NCBI RefSeq assembly: GCF_038096165.1
Contig: NZ_CP151076.1
Span: 496,001-560,000 of the forward strand
Source of the DNA: Pseudomonas sp. G.S.17
Lineage (GTDB): Bacteria; Pseudomonadota; Gammaproteobacteria; Pseudomonadales; Pseudomonadaceae
Direction of reading: 5' to 3'
Length of the DNA stretch: 64,000 bases
The position numbers and the translations under genes were made by a program. Positions 1 to 10,652 of this stretch are shown in pieces. The notes under the pieces are model-generated. The model was given only the letters and a program-made list of their open reading frames with translations, did no database searches and was not told the DNA's origin. Each line of letters opens with the position of its first letter. Position 1 is the stretch's first letter.

Positions 1-298
1 TGGCGTAAACGAATTCCATGTCGAACGGCGGATCCTTGCGCATCAGGATCACGTCGAGGTCGTCCAGGCCGATATCTTCCTCGGCGTCCAGTTCGAACCA
101 CTTGGCCGGGTCGGCGAACACTTTCAGCGGCTTGACCCGTGCGCGGGCCTGACCGGCGTTCTGATACAGATCCTGCTGTTCCATATAGAACAGCGACCAA
201 CCCCGCGCCTGGGCGGCAAGCAGCATGGCCAGTGAGCTGTCCTTTTTATAGGAGATGCGCTCAATGGGGTCCATGACAATCCCTAGGCGAACGCTCAT
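1..298 (-). CDS. gshB: Glutathione synthetase, N-terminal part (cut by window edge)
   Basis: The minus strand from the ATG at 298 translates to about 99 residues beginning MSVRLGIVMDPIERISYKKD and continuing with a segment ending LMRKDPPFDMEFVYA. This is the typical start of bacterial GshB, the ATP-grasp enzyme that joins glycine to gamma-glutamylcysteine in the cytoplasm. Only the N-terminal substrate-binding portion lies in the window; the ATP-grasp domain is off the left edge. It is divergent from pilG, as is usual in Pseudomonas, so 299-522 should carry both promoters. Confidence 0.93.
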   Translation of the reverse strand, partial: MSVRLGIVMDPIERISYKKDSSLAMLLAAQARGWSLFYMEQQDLYQNAGQARARVKPLKVFADPAKWFELDAEEDIGLDDLDVILMRKDPPFDMEFVYA

Positions 299-522
299 GG
301 GCAAATATCCTCTGGTCGATAACGGCGCGGCGGCCTTGAAATAGGCGTCAGGGTGGCGCTCTGCATGCTCCGGGTCAAGAGGCAGGCACGCGGCGGCAGG
401 CTTTATGGATTGAGGGGGAGGAGTGTGCTAAAAAGGCTCGGCGCTTGGACCATCGGTCGTTTAGCAACCCCAGTGCCGGAAAGGACGCGAAAAATGTTCG
501 CCGCGGCGAGGGAAGAGCAGAT

Positions 523-933
523 ATGGAACAGCATCCAGCAGCATTGAAAGTCATGGTCATTGACGATTCGAAGACCATTCGCCGCACCGCCGAGACGCTG
601 TTGAAGAATGTCGGTTGTGAGGTCATTACCGCAATCGATGGCTTCGACGCGTTGGCCAAGATTGCTGATAACCATCCGCGAATCATTTTCGTCGACATCA
701 TGATGCCGCGCCTGGATGGCTATCAGACCTGCGCCCTGATCAAGAATAACCGCGCGTTCAAGTCGACGCCGGTGATCATGCTTTCGTCCAAGGACGGTCT
801 GTTCGACAAGGCGAAGGGTCGAATCGTGGGCTCGGACCAGTTTTTGACCAAGCCGTTTAGCAAGGAAGAACTGCTCGATGCGATCAAGGCGCATGTGCCG
901 GGGTTCGTTGCGGTAGAACAACAGATATCGTGA
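523..933 (+). CDS. pilG: Twitching-motility response regulator PilG
   Basis: A 136-residue stand-alone CheY-like receiver. The acidic pocket D14/D15, the phospho-acceptor D58 (in VDIMMPR) and K110 (in FLTKPF) are all present. PilG is one of two response regulators of the Pil-Chp system and acts on type IV pilus extension and cAMP signalling. I chose the ATG at 523 because GGAAGAG lies just upstream and the protein then has the usual length; an upstream in-frame extension to 445 looks non-coding. First gene of the pilGHIJ-chpAC operon, divergent from gshB. Confidence 0.95.
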   Translation: MEQHPAALKVMVIDDSKTIRRTAETLLKNVGCEVITAIDGFDALAKIADNHPRIIFVDIMMPRLDGYQTCALIKNNRAFKSTPVIMLSSKDGLFDKAKGRIVGSDQFLTKPFSKEELLDAIKAHVPGFVAVEQQIS

Positions 934-978
934 TGCCCGGCCTTACGGTTGCGGGCATCCATCCTTATGGGGAACACC

Positions 979-1344
979 ATGGCTCGAATCCTGATCGTCG
1001 ATGACTCGCCGACCGAAATGTACAAACTGACCGGTATGCTGGAAAAGCATGGCCATGAAGTCCTCAAGGCTGAAAACGGTGCCGACGGCGTGGCACTTGC
1101 CCGTCAGGAAAAACCCGATGCGGTGTTGATGGACATCGTGATGCCCGGCCTCAATGGCTTCCAGGCCACGCGCCAGCTGACCAAGGACGCCGACACCAGC
1201 ATGATCCCGGTGATCATGATCACCACCAAGGATCAGGAAACCGACAAGGTCTGGGGCAAGCGCCAGGGCGCGCGGGACTATCTGACCAAGCCGGTGGATG
1301 AAGAAACCCTGATGAAAACCCTGAACGCGGTACTGGCCGGCTGA
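979..1344 (+). CDS. pilH: Twitching-motility response regulator PilH
   Basis: A 121-residue CheY-like receiver beginning MARILIVDDSPTEMYK, with D8/D9, phospho-acceptor D52 and K104 visible. PilH is the second receiver phosphorylated by ChpA and is thought to act as phosphate sink and counterpart of PilG. The ATG at 979 is preceded by GGGGA at 968-972; an in-frame start at 949 would add ten residues with no family support. It follows pilG by 45 bp and precedes pilI by 13 bp, so the three are surely co-transcribed. Confidence 0.95.
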   Translation: MARILIVDDSPTEMYKLTGMLEKHGHEVLKAENGADGVALARQEKPDAVLMDIVMPGLNGFQATRQLTKDADTSMIPVIMITTKDQETDKVWGKRQGARDYLTKPVDEETLMKTLNAVLAG

Positions 1345-1357
1345 TTGCCGGTTCGTC

Positions 1358-1897
1358 ATGGCTGAGTCGCAAACTGCTTTCCAGTTGCTGTTCGATATCG
1401 ACCAGCGCTGCCGTTCGCTTGCCGCCGATTTGCCTTCCCAGGAAGCCCGGCAGCAGGAATGGAGCGGCATCGGCTTTCGCATGGGCGGCCGCTGCTACGT
1501 GGCGCCCATGGGCGAAATCGGCGAAATCCTGCATGAGCCGCGTTACGCGGTATTGCCCGGCGTGAAGCCTTGGGTGCGCGGCATCGCCAATCTGCGCGGA
1601 CGGCTGTTGCCCATCATGGACCTGTGCAGTTTTTTTGGTCACGAGTTGTCGCAAGTGCGCAGGCAGCGGCGGGTATTGGTAGTCGAACATCAGGACGTGT
1701 TCGCCGGCTTGATCGTCGACGAGGTGCTTGGCCTGCAGCATTTCAGCCAGCTGAGCCTGATGCCGCCGCAGTCGGGTGAGCTCGATAGTGTCATCGCGCC
1801 GTACATTCGCGGTCAGTTCCTGCGCGAGCAGGCCTGGCTGGTTTTCAGCCCCTGGGCGCTGGCGCAGTCTCCAGGTTTCATGGACGTGGCTTCATAG
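1358..1897 (+). CDS. pilI: CheW-like adaptor PilI
   Basis: A 179-residue protein with one CheW domain covering about residues 35-170 (the segments WVRGIANLRGRLLPIMDL and VVEHQDVFAGLIVDEVLG are typical). PilI couples the receptor PilJ to the kinase ChpA at the cell pole. The start lies 13 bp after pilH. A 79-bp gap separates it from pilJ, within the same operon. Confidence 0.93.
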   Translation: MAESQTAFQLLFDIDQRCRSLAADLPSQEARQQEWSGIGFRMGGRCYVAPMGEIGEILHEPRYAVLPGVKPWVRGIANLRGRLLPIMDLCSFFGHELSQVRRQRRVLVVEHQDVFAGLIVDEVLGLQHFSQLSLMPPQSGELDSVIAPYIRGQFLREQAWLVFSPWALAQSPGFMDVAS

Positions 1898-1976
1898 GCA
1901 TCCCGGCAGGCCGGTAAACCTGGCATCTTGTTGTGCGGATGAACAATCGCAGTTGGTCCAGGCGGGGGCCTGATTA

Positions 1977-4019
1977 ATGAGTAAGACAGGCAGATCATTA
2001 CAAGGCGCGCGTAGCCGTTCGCAGATCATTGTGTTGTTCGTCGCGCTGATCATTTCCATCATGTTGCTGTTCGTCAATTTCGCCTACCTCAACACTCAGT
2101 CGAATTACGATAAGCAGTACATCGGGCATGCTGGCGAGCTGCGCGTGCTGTCCCAGCGGATCGCCAAGAACGCCACTGAAGCCGCCGCCGGTAAAGCGGC
2201 CGCGTTCAAATTGCTGGCCGACGCGCGCAACGATTTCGACCTGCGCTGGGGTGTCCTGCGCAAAGGCGACAAAGCCACCGGCCTGCCGCCCGCGCCTCAC
2301 GAAGTGCGCGACGAGCTGCAAGCGGTGCAAAACGACTGGGAAACCCTGCGCAAGAGCACGGATGTGATCCTCGCCAGCGAGCAGACCGTGCTCTCGTTGC
2401 ATCAGGTCGCCGCGACTCTGGCCGAAACCATCCCGCAATTGCAGGTCGAGTACGACAAAGTCGTCGAAATCCTGCTGCAAAGCCACGCGCCGGCCAGCCA
2501 GATTGCGCTGGCCCAGCGTCAGTCGCTGCTGGCTGAGCGGATTCTCGGTTCGGTCAACAAGGTCCTGTCCGGCGACGACAGCGCGGTGCAGGCTGCCGAC
2601 TCGTTTGGTCGCGATGCCAGCCAGTTTGGCCGGGTGTTGAGCGGCATGCTCGAAGGCAATGCGACGCTGAAGATCACCCAGGTCGAAGATCGTGACGCCC
2701 GGACACGCCTGGCGGAGATTTCCGAGCTGTTTGAGTTCGTCTCCGGTTCCGTGGATGAGATTCTCGAAACGTCCCCGGAGTTATTCCAGGTTCGCGAGTC
2801 GTCCGGCAGGATTTTCAGCACCTCGCAAACCCTGCTGGATGAATCGTCGGTGTTGGCCAATAGCCTTGAGCATCTGGCCAACATGCGCTCGGCCAACACC
2901 ATCGGCGGTTACGTGCTTGGCCTGTTGGCTTTGATGTCGATCATCCTGATCGGCCTGGTGATGGTCCGCGAAACCAACCGTCAACTGCGGGAAACCGCCG
3001 AGAAGAACGAGCGCAACCAGACCGCGATCATGCGCCTGCTCGATGAGATCGAGAATCTGGCCGATGGCGATCTGACCGTTGCCGCCACGGTGACCGAAGA
3101 TTTCACCGGAGCCATCGCCGACTCCATCAACTATTCCGTCGACCAGCTGCGTGAACTGGTGGCAACCATCAACCTGACTGCCGAGCAGGTCTTCGGCGCG
3201 GTCAAGGACACGCAAACCACCGCGACCCAACTGGCCGCCGCATCCGAGCATCAGGCGTTGCAGATCGCAGCGGCGTCCAACGCGATCAATGACATGGCGG
3301 TTTCCATCGATCAGGTGTCCGCCAACGCGCTGGAATCTTCATCGGTGGCCGAGCGCTCGGTGACCATCGCCAATAAAGGCAACGAAGTGGTGCACAACAC
3401 CATTTACGGCATGGACACCATTCGCGAGCAGATTCAGGACACGTCCAAGCGGATCAAGCGCCTCGGCGAGTCTTCCCAGGAGATCGGCGATATTGTCAGC
3501 CTGATCGATGATATTGCCGATCAGACCAATATTCTCGCCCTGAACGCCGCGATCCAGGCCTCCATGGCCGGTGACGCGGGTCGCGGTTTCGCCGTGGTTG
3601 CCGATGAAGTGCAGCGTCTGGCCGAGCGTTCGTCCTCGGCGACCAAGCAGATTGAAACCCTGGTGCGGGCCATTCAGAACGACACCAACGAAGCGGTCAT
3701 CTCCATGGAGCAGACCACCACCGAAGTGGTGCGTGGCGCGCGACTGGCGCAGGATGCCGGGGTTGCGCTGGAAGAAATCGAAGGCGTTTCGAAAATTCTC
3801 GCCGCGTTGATCGAAAGCATCACCAAGGCTGCGCAACAACAGGCCGTGCTGGGACAACAGCTGTCCCAGACCATGACCGTGATCCAGCAAACCACGTCGC
3901 AAACCACTTCGGGTACGGCGGCCACGGCACGCAGCATGGGCAATCTGGCGAAAATGGCCAGCGAGATGCGTCGCTCGGTATCCGGGTTCACCTTGCCGTC
4001 CTCGAAAGACCGCGGCTAA
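1977..4019 (+). CDS. pilJ: Methyl-accepting chemoreceptor PilJ
   Basis: A 680-residue receptor. One membrane segment lies near residues 17-38 and a second near 307-327; the periplasmic part between them contains PilJ-type four-helix sensor repeats. A HAMP-like linker follows, and the signalling hairpin is recognisable from about residue 512 ([18 protein letters not shown], then [18 protein letters not shown]). The protein senses surface or pilin-related input and controls ChpA. In P. aeruginosa pilK (a CheR-type methyltransferase) follows pilJ; here chpA follows directly after 50 bp, so adaptation by a local methyltransferase is not encoded. Confidence 0.95.
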   Translation: MSKTGRSLQGARSRSQIIVLFVALIISIMLLFVNFAYLNTQSNYDKQYIGHAGELRVLSQRIAKNATEAAAGKAAAFKLLADARNDFDLRWGVLRKGDKATGLPPAPHEVRDELQAVQNDWETLRKSTDVILASEQTVLSLHQVAATLAETIPQLQVEYDKVVEILLQSHAPASQIALAQRQSLLAERILGSVNKVLSGDDSAVQAADSFGRDASQFGRVLSGMLEGNATLKITQVEDRDARTRLAEISELFEFVSGSVDEILETSPELFQVRESSGRIFSTSQTLLDESSVLANSLEHLANMRSANTIGGYVLGLLALMSIILIGLVMVRETNRQLRETAEKNERNQTAIMRLLDEIENLADGDLTVAATVTEDFTGAIADSINYSVDQLRELVATINLTAEQVFGAVKDTQTTATQLAAASEHQALQIAAASNAINDMAVSIDQVSANALESSSVAERSVTIANKGNEVVHNTIYGMDTIREQIQDTSKRIKRLGESSQEIGDIVSLIDDIADQTNILALNAAIQASMAGDAGRGFAVVADEVQRLAERSSSATKQIETLVRAIQNDTNEAVISMEQTTTEVVRGARLAQDAGVALEEIEGVSKILAALIESITKAAQQQAVLGQQLSQTMTVIQQTTSQTTSGTAATARSMGNLAKMASEMRRSVSGFTLPSSKDRG

Positions 4020-4069
4020 ATAAACGAACGACGTTGCGATGAGCAATGGTTGAGGGGATTGGAGTCGTC

Positions 4070-7000
4070 ATGGCTGATCGGCACGACTATGTGGCGCTGG
4101 AGTGGGTAAAGGGCGAAATCGCCGAAACACTCAAGCAGGCCCGCCAGGCCCTGGAACTGTTTGTCGCCGACCCGGCGCAAACGGAGGCGATGGACGCTTG
4201 TCTGGATGGCGTGCATCAGGTCCACGGCAGCCTGCAGATGATCGAGTTCTACGGCGCGGCCCTGCTCGCCGAAGAAATCGAGCAACTGGCGCTGGCCCTG
4301 CAGCAGGGTCGCGTCACCCAGCGGTCCGAAGCCGTGCAACTGCTGACCCAGGCGTTGACTCAGCTGCCGGTGTATCTGGACCGCATTCATTCAGCGCGCC
4401 GCGATCTGCCGCTGGTGGTTTTGCCGCTGCTCAACGATTTGCGCAGCGCCCGTGGCGAAAGCCTGCTCTCGGAAACCAGCCTGTTCGCCCCGCAACTGGT
4501 CAGCGTGCCGCCGCTGGGCGCACAAGCCCTGGCGCAACGTGACACCCCCGAACTGCCGAGCCTGCTGCGCAAATTGCGCCAGACCTTGCAAACCGCATTG
4601 GTCGGCTTGCTCCGTGAACAGGATGTGCAGGTGCAGCTTGGCTACATGGGCAAGGTCTTCGCCCGTCTGGAACTGCTGTGCAACGAAGCACCGCTCGGCC
4701 CGCTGTGGCAGATTGCTTCGGCGTTGGTGGAAACCATGGTCAACGGCAACTTCACCAACAGCCCGGCCTTGCGCAGCCTGCTCAAGGACGCCGACAAGGA
4801 ACTCAAGCGCCTGCTGGACCAAGGCATCGAAGCCATCAATCAACCGGCGCCGGACGAACTGCTCAAAAGCCTGCTGTTTTATATCGCCAAGTCCGACAGC
4901 CAGGCGCCGCGCATGCTCGACCTGAAAGACCAATACGGCCTGGATCAGGCCTTGCCCGACACGTCGCTGGCCGATCAGCAGAGCGCCAACATTGGCGGAC
5001 CGGATCGCGACGCGATGCGTTCGGTGATCATGGCGCTGTGCGAAGAACTGGTGCGGGTCAAGGAGCGGCTGGACGTCTTCGTGCGTGGCGACCGCCTGCA
5101 TGTCAGCGAACTCAATGGGCTGCTGCCGCCGTTGCGTCAGGTAGCCGACACCTTGGCGGTATTGGGTTTCGGACAGCCGCGCAAAGTTATCATCGATCAG
5201 CTGAGTGTCGTGCAAGGCCTGGCCCAGGGCCAACGCGAGCCCAGCGATGCGGCACTGATGGACGTGGCGGGCGCGCTGCTGTACGTCGAGGCAACGCTGG
5301 CGGGCATGGTCGGCACCGTGGAACAAGCGCGTCGTGAAGACAGCCGCTTGCCCACCACCGACCTGACGCAGATTCATCAACTGGTGATCCGCGAAGCCCG
5401 GATCGGTTTGCAGCAGGCCAAGGATGTGATCATCGATTACATCGACGGCGAATGGGATCGGCAGCGACTCGAACCCTTGTCCGCGCTGTTGGTGCAAGTG
5501 CGTGGCGCGCTGGCGATGATCCCGCTGGCGCGTGCCGCCAGCCTGTTGGCGGCGTGCAACGAATACATCCTGGAACACTTGCTGGTCGACGAGAATCGAC
5601 CCGCGTGGACCCAACTCGACAGCCTGGCCGATACCCTGACCGGCATCGAGTATTACCTGGAACGCATGGGCGAAGACCCCGAAGCGCCGGGCGAGCAGGT
5701 GCTCGACATGGCACAGGAAAGCCTCGCGTTGTTGGGCTATTCACCCACACCCGATGCCATGGAAGTGCCGCTGCTGGATGAAGTCATCAGCCAGGACGAA
5801 ATCCTTGAGCTGCAAGCGCGACAGGCGTTGGTCAGCCCGACGCAAACCATCGCCGACGTGCTGGCCAGCCCGGTTTCCGCAGTCAATCCGCCCGCGCGCA
5901 ATATGCCCACCAGCTTGTTGCCGCCGCCGGCCGATGAAGAGGGCGTCGACGACGAGCTGCTGGAAGTTTTCCTCGAAGAAACCGAAGAAGTGCTGGCGGC
6001 GTTGCAGGAATACCTGCCGCGCTGGTTTGCCTCCATCGATAACGACAACGCCAATGGCGACCCCGGCAATGCGAGCGCGCTGACCGAAATACGCCGCGCG
6101 TTCCACACCCTCAAGGGCAGCGGGCGCATGGTGCGGGCGCTGATTCTCGGCGAGCTGGCGTGGTCGGTGGAAAATCTGCTCAACCGGATTCTGGAAAGCA
6201 ACGTCAAACCCGATCAGCACGTGCAGCAACTGCTGACTGAAGTGCTGGCGCTGCTGCCGCAAGTGATTCGCGACTTTGCCGAAAATGCCCAGCGCCAGCG
6301 TGACGATGTCGACCTGCTGGCCGCACGCGCCCACGCTTTGGCCAAGGGCAAAGGGCCGCTGAGCTTCGAAGCCGACGCTGCTGAAACGGACAATGAAGCG
6401 CTCGATCCGCAACTGCTGGAGATTTTCCGTCAGGAAGCCCGCAGCCATCTGGACAACCTGCAACGTTTTCTCGATAACGCCGCCGACGATCCATCGCCGC
6501 CCATTACCGATGAATTGCTGCGCGCCTTGCACACGCTCAAAGGCAGCGCCTACATGGCCGGCGTGGTGCCGATTGCCGAGCTGGCCAACCCGCTTGACCA
6601 GCTGGCCCGGGAGTTCAAGGCCAACCTCATCGCGCTGGGCCAGGATGAACTCGATCTGCTGCGCAGCGCCGAGCCGTTGTTCCGCCATGGCCTGGAGCAA
6701 CTGGGCAGCGAGCCGCTGAAACCGATTCCTGGCGCGGACAGCCTGATCGAAGCGGCACTTGAGCAGCTCAATGAACGCCTGGCCGCAGCACTCAGTGCGT
6801 CCAACAACGGTTTGCGGATCAAACACAATCCGCAGTTGATCGCTACCTTCCTTGCCGAAGGCATGGACATCCTGCTCGACGCCGAAAGCCTGTTGCAGCG
6901 CTGGCGCCAGCACCCCGGCGAGCGCCAGGAACTCAGCGCCTTGCTGGAAGAGCTGACCACTCTGGGGCACGGCGCGCACCTGGCGGATCTGCCGCAAGTC

Positions 7001-10000
7001 GATGAACTGTGCGAAGCCTTGCTCGACCTGTATGGCGCAGTGGAAGAAAGCAGCCTGGCGGTCAGCGAGCTGTTTTTCGATGAGGCCGAACACGCGCACG
7101 AAGCGTTGATCAACATGCTTGATCAAGTCGCCGCCGGGCAGGAAGTCGAGGCGCGTCCCGAGCGCGTGCTGGCTCTGCGCGATCTGCTGGATCAGGCGCT
7201 GGACCCCGGCGCCATGGGCCTGATCAAAAGCCATGACGGCGGCGCGTCGAGCATCACCGATCTGCACGCTGTAACCGAGCAACTGACCACCGCACTGGCG
7301 GTTGAAGAGGGCGGCGACGCGCGCTACGACTTCTCCGGCCTGGACGAGGAAATCGTCGAGATCTTCCTCGAAGAAGCCGTGGATATTCTCGACAGCGCCG
7401 GGCAAGCCCTGCAACGCTGGCTCGACGACCCGGAAAACGCCCAGCCGCTGTCTTCCCTGCAACGGGATCTGCACACCCTCAAGGGCGGCGCGCGGATGGC
7501 GGAAATCAGCACCGTCGGCGACCTGGCCCACGAGCTGGAAGCCTTGTATGAAGGACTGATCGACCGTCGTTACAGTTATTCCCCGGAAATGGCCGAGCTG
7601 CTGGTCAGCAGTCACGACCAGCTGGCGTTGATGCTGGAACAACTGCAAAAGCAGCAACCCTTGGCTGATCCTGCCGCCTTGATCGAAGCCATCAGCCTCC
7701 TGCGCCTGGGCAATGTCCCGGCGCCGCTGCCAATCCCTGAGACCCCATCAGTGGCGGTCGCCGAAGAGCGCGATCCCGAGCTGCTGGAAATTTTCCTCGA
7801 AGAAGGTTTCGACATCAGCGAAAGCTCGGCTGCGTCGCTGGCGCGCTGGCAGGCCGATCCCAACAACATGCTGGAAGTGGAAAACCTGCTGCGCGATCTG
7901 CACACCCTCAAAGGGGGCGCGCGCATGGTGGAAATCGCCCCTATCGGCGACTTGTCCCACGAAATGGAATCGCTGTACGAAGGGCTGTCCGCCGGGCAAC
8001 TGCGCGCTGACCCGGTGATCATGAGCCTGCTGCAAAGCGGTCACGATCTGCTGGCCGACATGCTCGATGCCGTGCGCGCCGACAAACCCTTGCCCAGCGC
8101 AGCGTTGCTGATCGACAACATTCGCAAGCACGCCAACCCCGACACGACTTCTGAGCCGGTAGCCGATGCGGTGCAGGCGCAGCCCGAACCGTTCGTCACC
8201 CCGCTACCAACTCCCGGCGCGGAAAGCGACTCCGAGCGTTCAGCGCCGGAAATGGTCAAGGTCGCCGCCGAGGAGCTGGAAAACCTGGTGAACCTGGCGG
8301 GAGAAACCTCGATCTTTCGCGGGCGCATCGAGCAGCAGGTCACAGACGCTCAAGCGGCACTGGCGGAAATGGCAACGACCATCGAACGGATGCGCGACCA
8401 GCTGCGCCGTCTGGATGTCGAAACCCAGGGCAGCCTGCTCAGCCGCGAACAAGTGCAAGCCGAGCGCCTGGGTTATGAAGATTTCGACCCGCTGGAAATG
8501 GACCGCCATTCGCAGCTGCAACAACTGTCGCGGGCGTTGTTCGAGTCCGCGTCGGACTTGATGGACCTCAAGGAAACCCTCGACGCCCGTGGCAACGACG
8601 CACAAACGTTGTTGCTGCAACAGGCGCGGGTCAATACCGATTTGCAGGAAGGGCTGATGCGCACGCGCATGGTGCCGTTCGAGCGACTGATGCCACGGCT
8701 CAAACGCATCGTTCGCCAGGTCTCCGGCGAGCTGCACAAAAAAGTCCGCTTCGATGTGGGCGACGCAGAAGGCGAGATGGACCGCAGCGTGCTCGAACGC
8801 ATGGTCGCGCCTCTGGAACATATGCTGCGCAACGCCATCGACCATGGCCTGGAAACCACCGAAAAGCGCCTGGCGGATGGCAAGCCGGAGTACGGCACCA
8901 TCAGCCTGAGCCTTAACCATGAAGGCGGCGATATCGTCATCCAGATGCACGACGATGGCGCCGGTATCGATCTGGACGCGGTACGGCGCAAGGCGCACAA
9001 ACGCGGCCTGATCGCTGCTGACGCCCAGCCCGATGACTACGAAACCTTGCAGTTCATCCTGCAGCCGGGGTTTTCCACGGCCGAGACCATCACCCAGATT
9101 TCCGGGCGCGGCGTCGGTATGGACGTGGTTCACGCGGAGGTCAGGCAATTGGGCGGCACCATGGCGATTCAGTCGACGTCCGGGCAAGGCACCCAGTTCA
9201 GCATCCGCCTGCCATTCTCGGTGTCGGTCAACCGCGCACTGATGGTGCAGTGTGGCGAAGAGCAATACGCGGTGCCGCTCAATACCGTCGAAGGCATCGT
9301 GCGGGTCCTGCCCGGCGAGCTGGAAGCGTGTTACCAGTCGATCCCGCCGCGTTACCAATACGGCGAGCGCGTCTACGAGCTGCGTTATCTCGGCGAACTG
9401 CTCAACTACGGCCAGCCACCCAAACTCATCGGCCAGACCCAACCGCTGCCGGTGCTGCTGGTGCATGTGCATGACCAATGGGTTGCGGTGCAGGTCGATG
9501 CGCTGGCCGGTTCGCGGGAAATCGTCGTGAAAAGCCTCGGCCCGCAATTCGCCGGCGTGCAGGGTATTTCCGGCGCAACTATTCTTGGCGACGGCAGCGT
9601 GGTGCTGATTCTCGACTTGCTCGCGCATATCCGCGCCTTGCATGGCCGTTTGCAGTCCCGGCGCAATTCCGGCCTGAGCACCCCGGCCTATAGCGAAATC
9701 GAACCCGCTCGACGTTTGCTGGTGATGGTGGTGGATGACTCCGTCACCGTGCGCAAGGTGACCAGCCGGCTGCTGGAGCGCAATGGCATGACCGTGCTGA
9801 CCGCCAAGGACGGGGTCGACGCCATGGCGCTGCTCAAGGACCACACGCCGGACATCATGCTGCTGGATATCGAAATGCCGCGCATGGACGGCTTCGAAGT
9901 GGCGATCAATATCCGCAACGACGAGCGCCTCAAGGAGCTGCCGATCATCATGATCACTTCACGCTCCGGCCAGAAACACCGCGACCGCGCCATGGCCAGC

Positions 10001-10084
10001 GGCGTCAATGATTACCTGAGCAAGCCTTATCAGGAATCGGTGCTGCTCGACAGCATCGCCCACTGGAGCCAGATCAATGCCTAG
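4070..10084 (+). CDS. chpA: Hybrid chemotaxis-type histidine kinase ChpA (PilL)
   Basis: A 2004-residue CheA-type kinase. Four canonical HPt motifs have phospho-accepting His at about 679, 821, 1135 and 1278 (each HTLKG). Degenerate HPt-like motifs occur near residue 49 (HQVHGSLQM) and near nt 6955 (LGHGAHL, with no matching HTLKG). The C-terminal half has the dimerisation region, a GHKL ATPase (N-box RNAIDHGLE near 1588, G-boxes near 1628 and 1681), a CheW domain, and a receiver with D1933 (LLDIEMPR). The ATG at 4070 has GGAG five bases upstream and is preferred over 4046. The gene overlaps chpC by 8 bp. It is the central kinase of the Pil-Chp system and passes phosphate to PilG and PilH. 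Confidence 0.95.
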   Translation: MADRHDYVALEWVKGEIAETLKQARQALELFVADPAQTEAMDACLDGVHQVHGSLQMIEFYGAALLAEEIEQLALALQQGRVTQRSEAVQLLTQALTQLPVYLDRIHSARRDLPLVVLPLLNDLRSARGESLLSETSLFAPQLVSVPPLGAQALAQRDTPELPSLLRKLRQTLQTALVGLLREQDVQVQLGYMGKVFARLELLCNEAPLGPLWQIASALVETMVNGNFTNSPALRSLLKDADKELKRLLDQGIEAINQPAPDELLKSLLFYIAKSDSQAPRMLDLKDQYGLDQALPDTSLADQQSANIGGPDRDAMRSVIMALCEELVRVKERLDVFVRGDRLHVSELNGLLPPLRQVADTLAVLGFGQPRKVIIDQLSVVQGLAQGQREPSDAALMDVAGALLYVEATLAGMVGTVEQARREDSRLPTTDLTQIHQLVIREARIGLQQAKDVIIDYIDGEWDRQRLEPLSALLVQVRGALAMIPLARAASLLAACNEYILEHLLVDENRPAWTQLDSLADTLTGIEYYLERMGEDPEAPGEQVLDMAQESLALLGYSPTPDAMEVPLLDEVISQDEILELQARQALVSPTQTIADVLASPVSAVNPPARNMPTSLLPPPADEEGVDDELLEVFLEETEEVLAALQEYLPRWFASIDNDNANGDPGNASALTEIRRAFHTLKGSGRMVRALILGELAWSVENLLNRILESNVKPDQHVQQLLTEVLALLPQVIRDFAENAQRQRDDVDLLAARAHALAKGKGPLSFEADAAETDNEALDPQLLEIFRQEARSHLDNLQRFLDNAADDPSPPITDELLRALHTLKGSAYMAGVVPIAELANPLDQLAREFKANLIALGQDELDLLRSAEPLFRHGLEQLGSEPLKPIPGADSLIEAALEQLNERLAAALSASNNGLRIKHNPQLIATFLAEGMDILLDAESLLQRWRQHPGERQELSALLEELTTLGHGAHLADLPQVDELCEALLDLYGAVEESSLAVSELFFDEAEHAHEALINMLDQVAAGQEVEARPERVLALRDLLDQALDPGAMGLIKSHDGGASSITDLHAVTEQLTTALAVEEGGDARYDFSGLDEEIVEIFLEEAVDILDSAGQALQRWLDDPENAQPLSSLQRDLHTLKGGARMAEISTVGDLAHELEALYEGLIDRRYSYSPEMAELLVSSHDQLALMLEQLQKQQPLADPAALIEAISLLRLGNVPAPLPIPETPSVAVAEERDPELLEIFLEEGFDISESSAASLARWQADPNNMLEVENLLRDLHTLKGGARMVEIAPIGDLSHEMESLYEGLSAGQLRADPVIMSLLQSGHDLLADMLDAVRADKPLPSAALLIDNIRKHANPDTTSEPVADAVQAQPEPFVTPLPTPGAESDSERSAPEMVKVAAEELENLVNLAGETSIFRGRIEQQVTDAQAALAEMATTIERMRDQLRRLDVETQGSLLSREQVQAERLGYEDFDPLEMDRHSQLQQLSRALFESASDLMDLKETLDARGNDAQTLLLQQARVNTDLQEGLMRTRMVPFERLMPRLKRIVRQVSGELHKKVRFDVGDAEGEMDRSVLERMVAPLEHMLRNAIDHGLETTEKRLADGKPEYGTISLSLNHEGGDIVIQMHDDGAGIDLDAVRRKAHKRGLIAADAQPDDYETLQFILQPGFSTAETITQISGRGVGMDVVHAEVRQLGGTMAIQSTSGQGTQFSIRLPFSVSVNRALMVQCGEEQYAVPLNTVEGIVRVLPGELEACYQSIPPRYQYGERVYELRYLGELLNYGQPPKLIGQTQPLPVLLVHVHDQWVAVQVDALAGSREIVVKSLGPQFAGVQGISGATILGDGSVVLILDLLAHIRALHGRLQSRRNSGLSTPAYSEIEPARRLLVMVVDDSVTVRKVTSRLLERNGMTVLTAKDGVDAMALLKDHTPDIMLLDIEMPRMDGFEVAINIRNDERLKELPIIMITSRSGQKHRDRAMASGVNDYLSKPYQESVLLDSIAHWSQINA

Positions 10085-10547
10085 CGCCGCCGCCAACTCC
10101 AGCCATCTGGCAACCCTGACCGGCCTGATCCTGCCCTTGAGCGACCGCAACCTGGTCCTGCCCAACGTCGCCGTGGCCGAGCTGATCGACTATCAGGACA
10201 GCTCGGCCGACCTCGATGCGCCCGAATGGTATCTGGGGCCGATCAGTTGGCGTCAACGCACCTTGCCGTTGCTCAGCTTTGAAGCCGCCTGCGGAAGCCG
10301 CACCCGCGTGGGCGGCCGCGCGCGCATCGTCGTACTCAACGCCCTGGGCGATCACGACGACCTCAAATTCATTGCCCTGCTGATCCAGGGCATTCCCCGC
10401 TCCTGCAAACTCGACAGCCAACTCAGCTACGTCGACGTGCCACTGGCCGAGCTGGAACTGGCCGCCGTGCAAGTCGGCGAAACCCTGGCGCGGATTCCCG
10501 ATCTGGTCGGGCTGGAACAATGGGTGGTGGAGGCGGGGTTGGTTTAA
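10077..10547 (+). CDS. chpC: CheW-like adaptor ChpC
   Basis: A 156-residue single-domain CheW-like protein (ATLTGLILPLSDRNLVLPNV at the N-terminus, and a C-terminal segment about IPDLVGLEQWVVEAGLV). ChpC is thought to link extra chemoreceptors to ChpA. Its ATG overlaps the chpA stop by 8 bp, which implies translational coupling. No chpB (CheB-like methylesterase) separates it from chpA as in P. aeruginosa. A hairpin with arms at about 10555-10564 and 10578-10587 follows and may help end the operon, but it has no T-run. Confidence 0.9.
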   Translation: MPSAAANSSHLATLTGLILPLSDRNLVLPNVAVAELIDYQDSSADLDAPEWYLGPISWRQRTLPLLSFEAACGSRTRVGGRARIVVLNALGDHDDLKFIALLIQGIPRSCKLDSQLSYVDVPLAELELAAVQVGETLARIPDLVGLEQWVVEAGLV

Positions 10548-10652
10548 TCATCGCAACCGTACCGACGTCTTTGCGAGGTGCGGTTGGCGCTATTTCCCGT
10601 AGTGAAAGCGGCAAGCAGAGTCCGGTATGACGGCATTGAATTGGAGGCTTGC

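Noticed and set aside
5741..7657. Long 638-codon frame on the minus strand opposite chpA
   Set aside because: Low-complexity Gln/Arg-rich shadow of a GC-rich gene, with no ribosome site; chpA has clear domain support.
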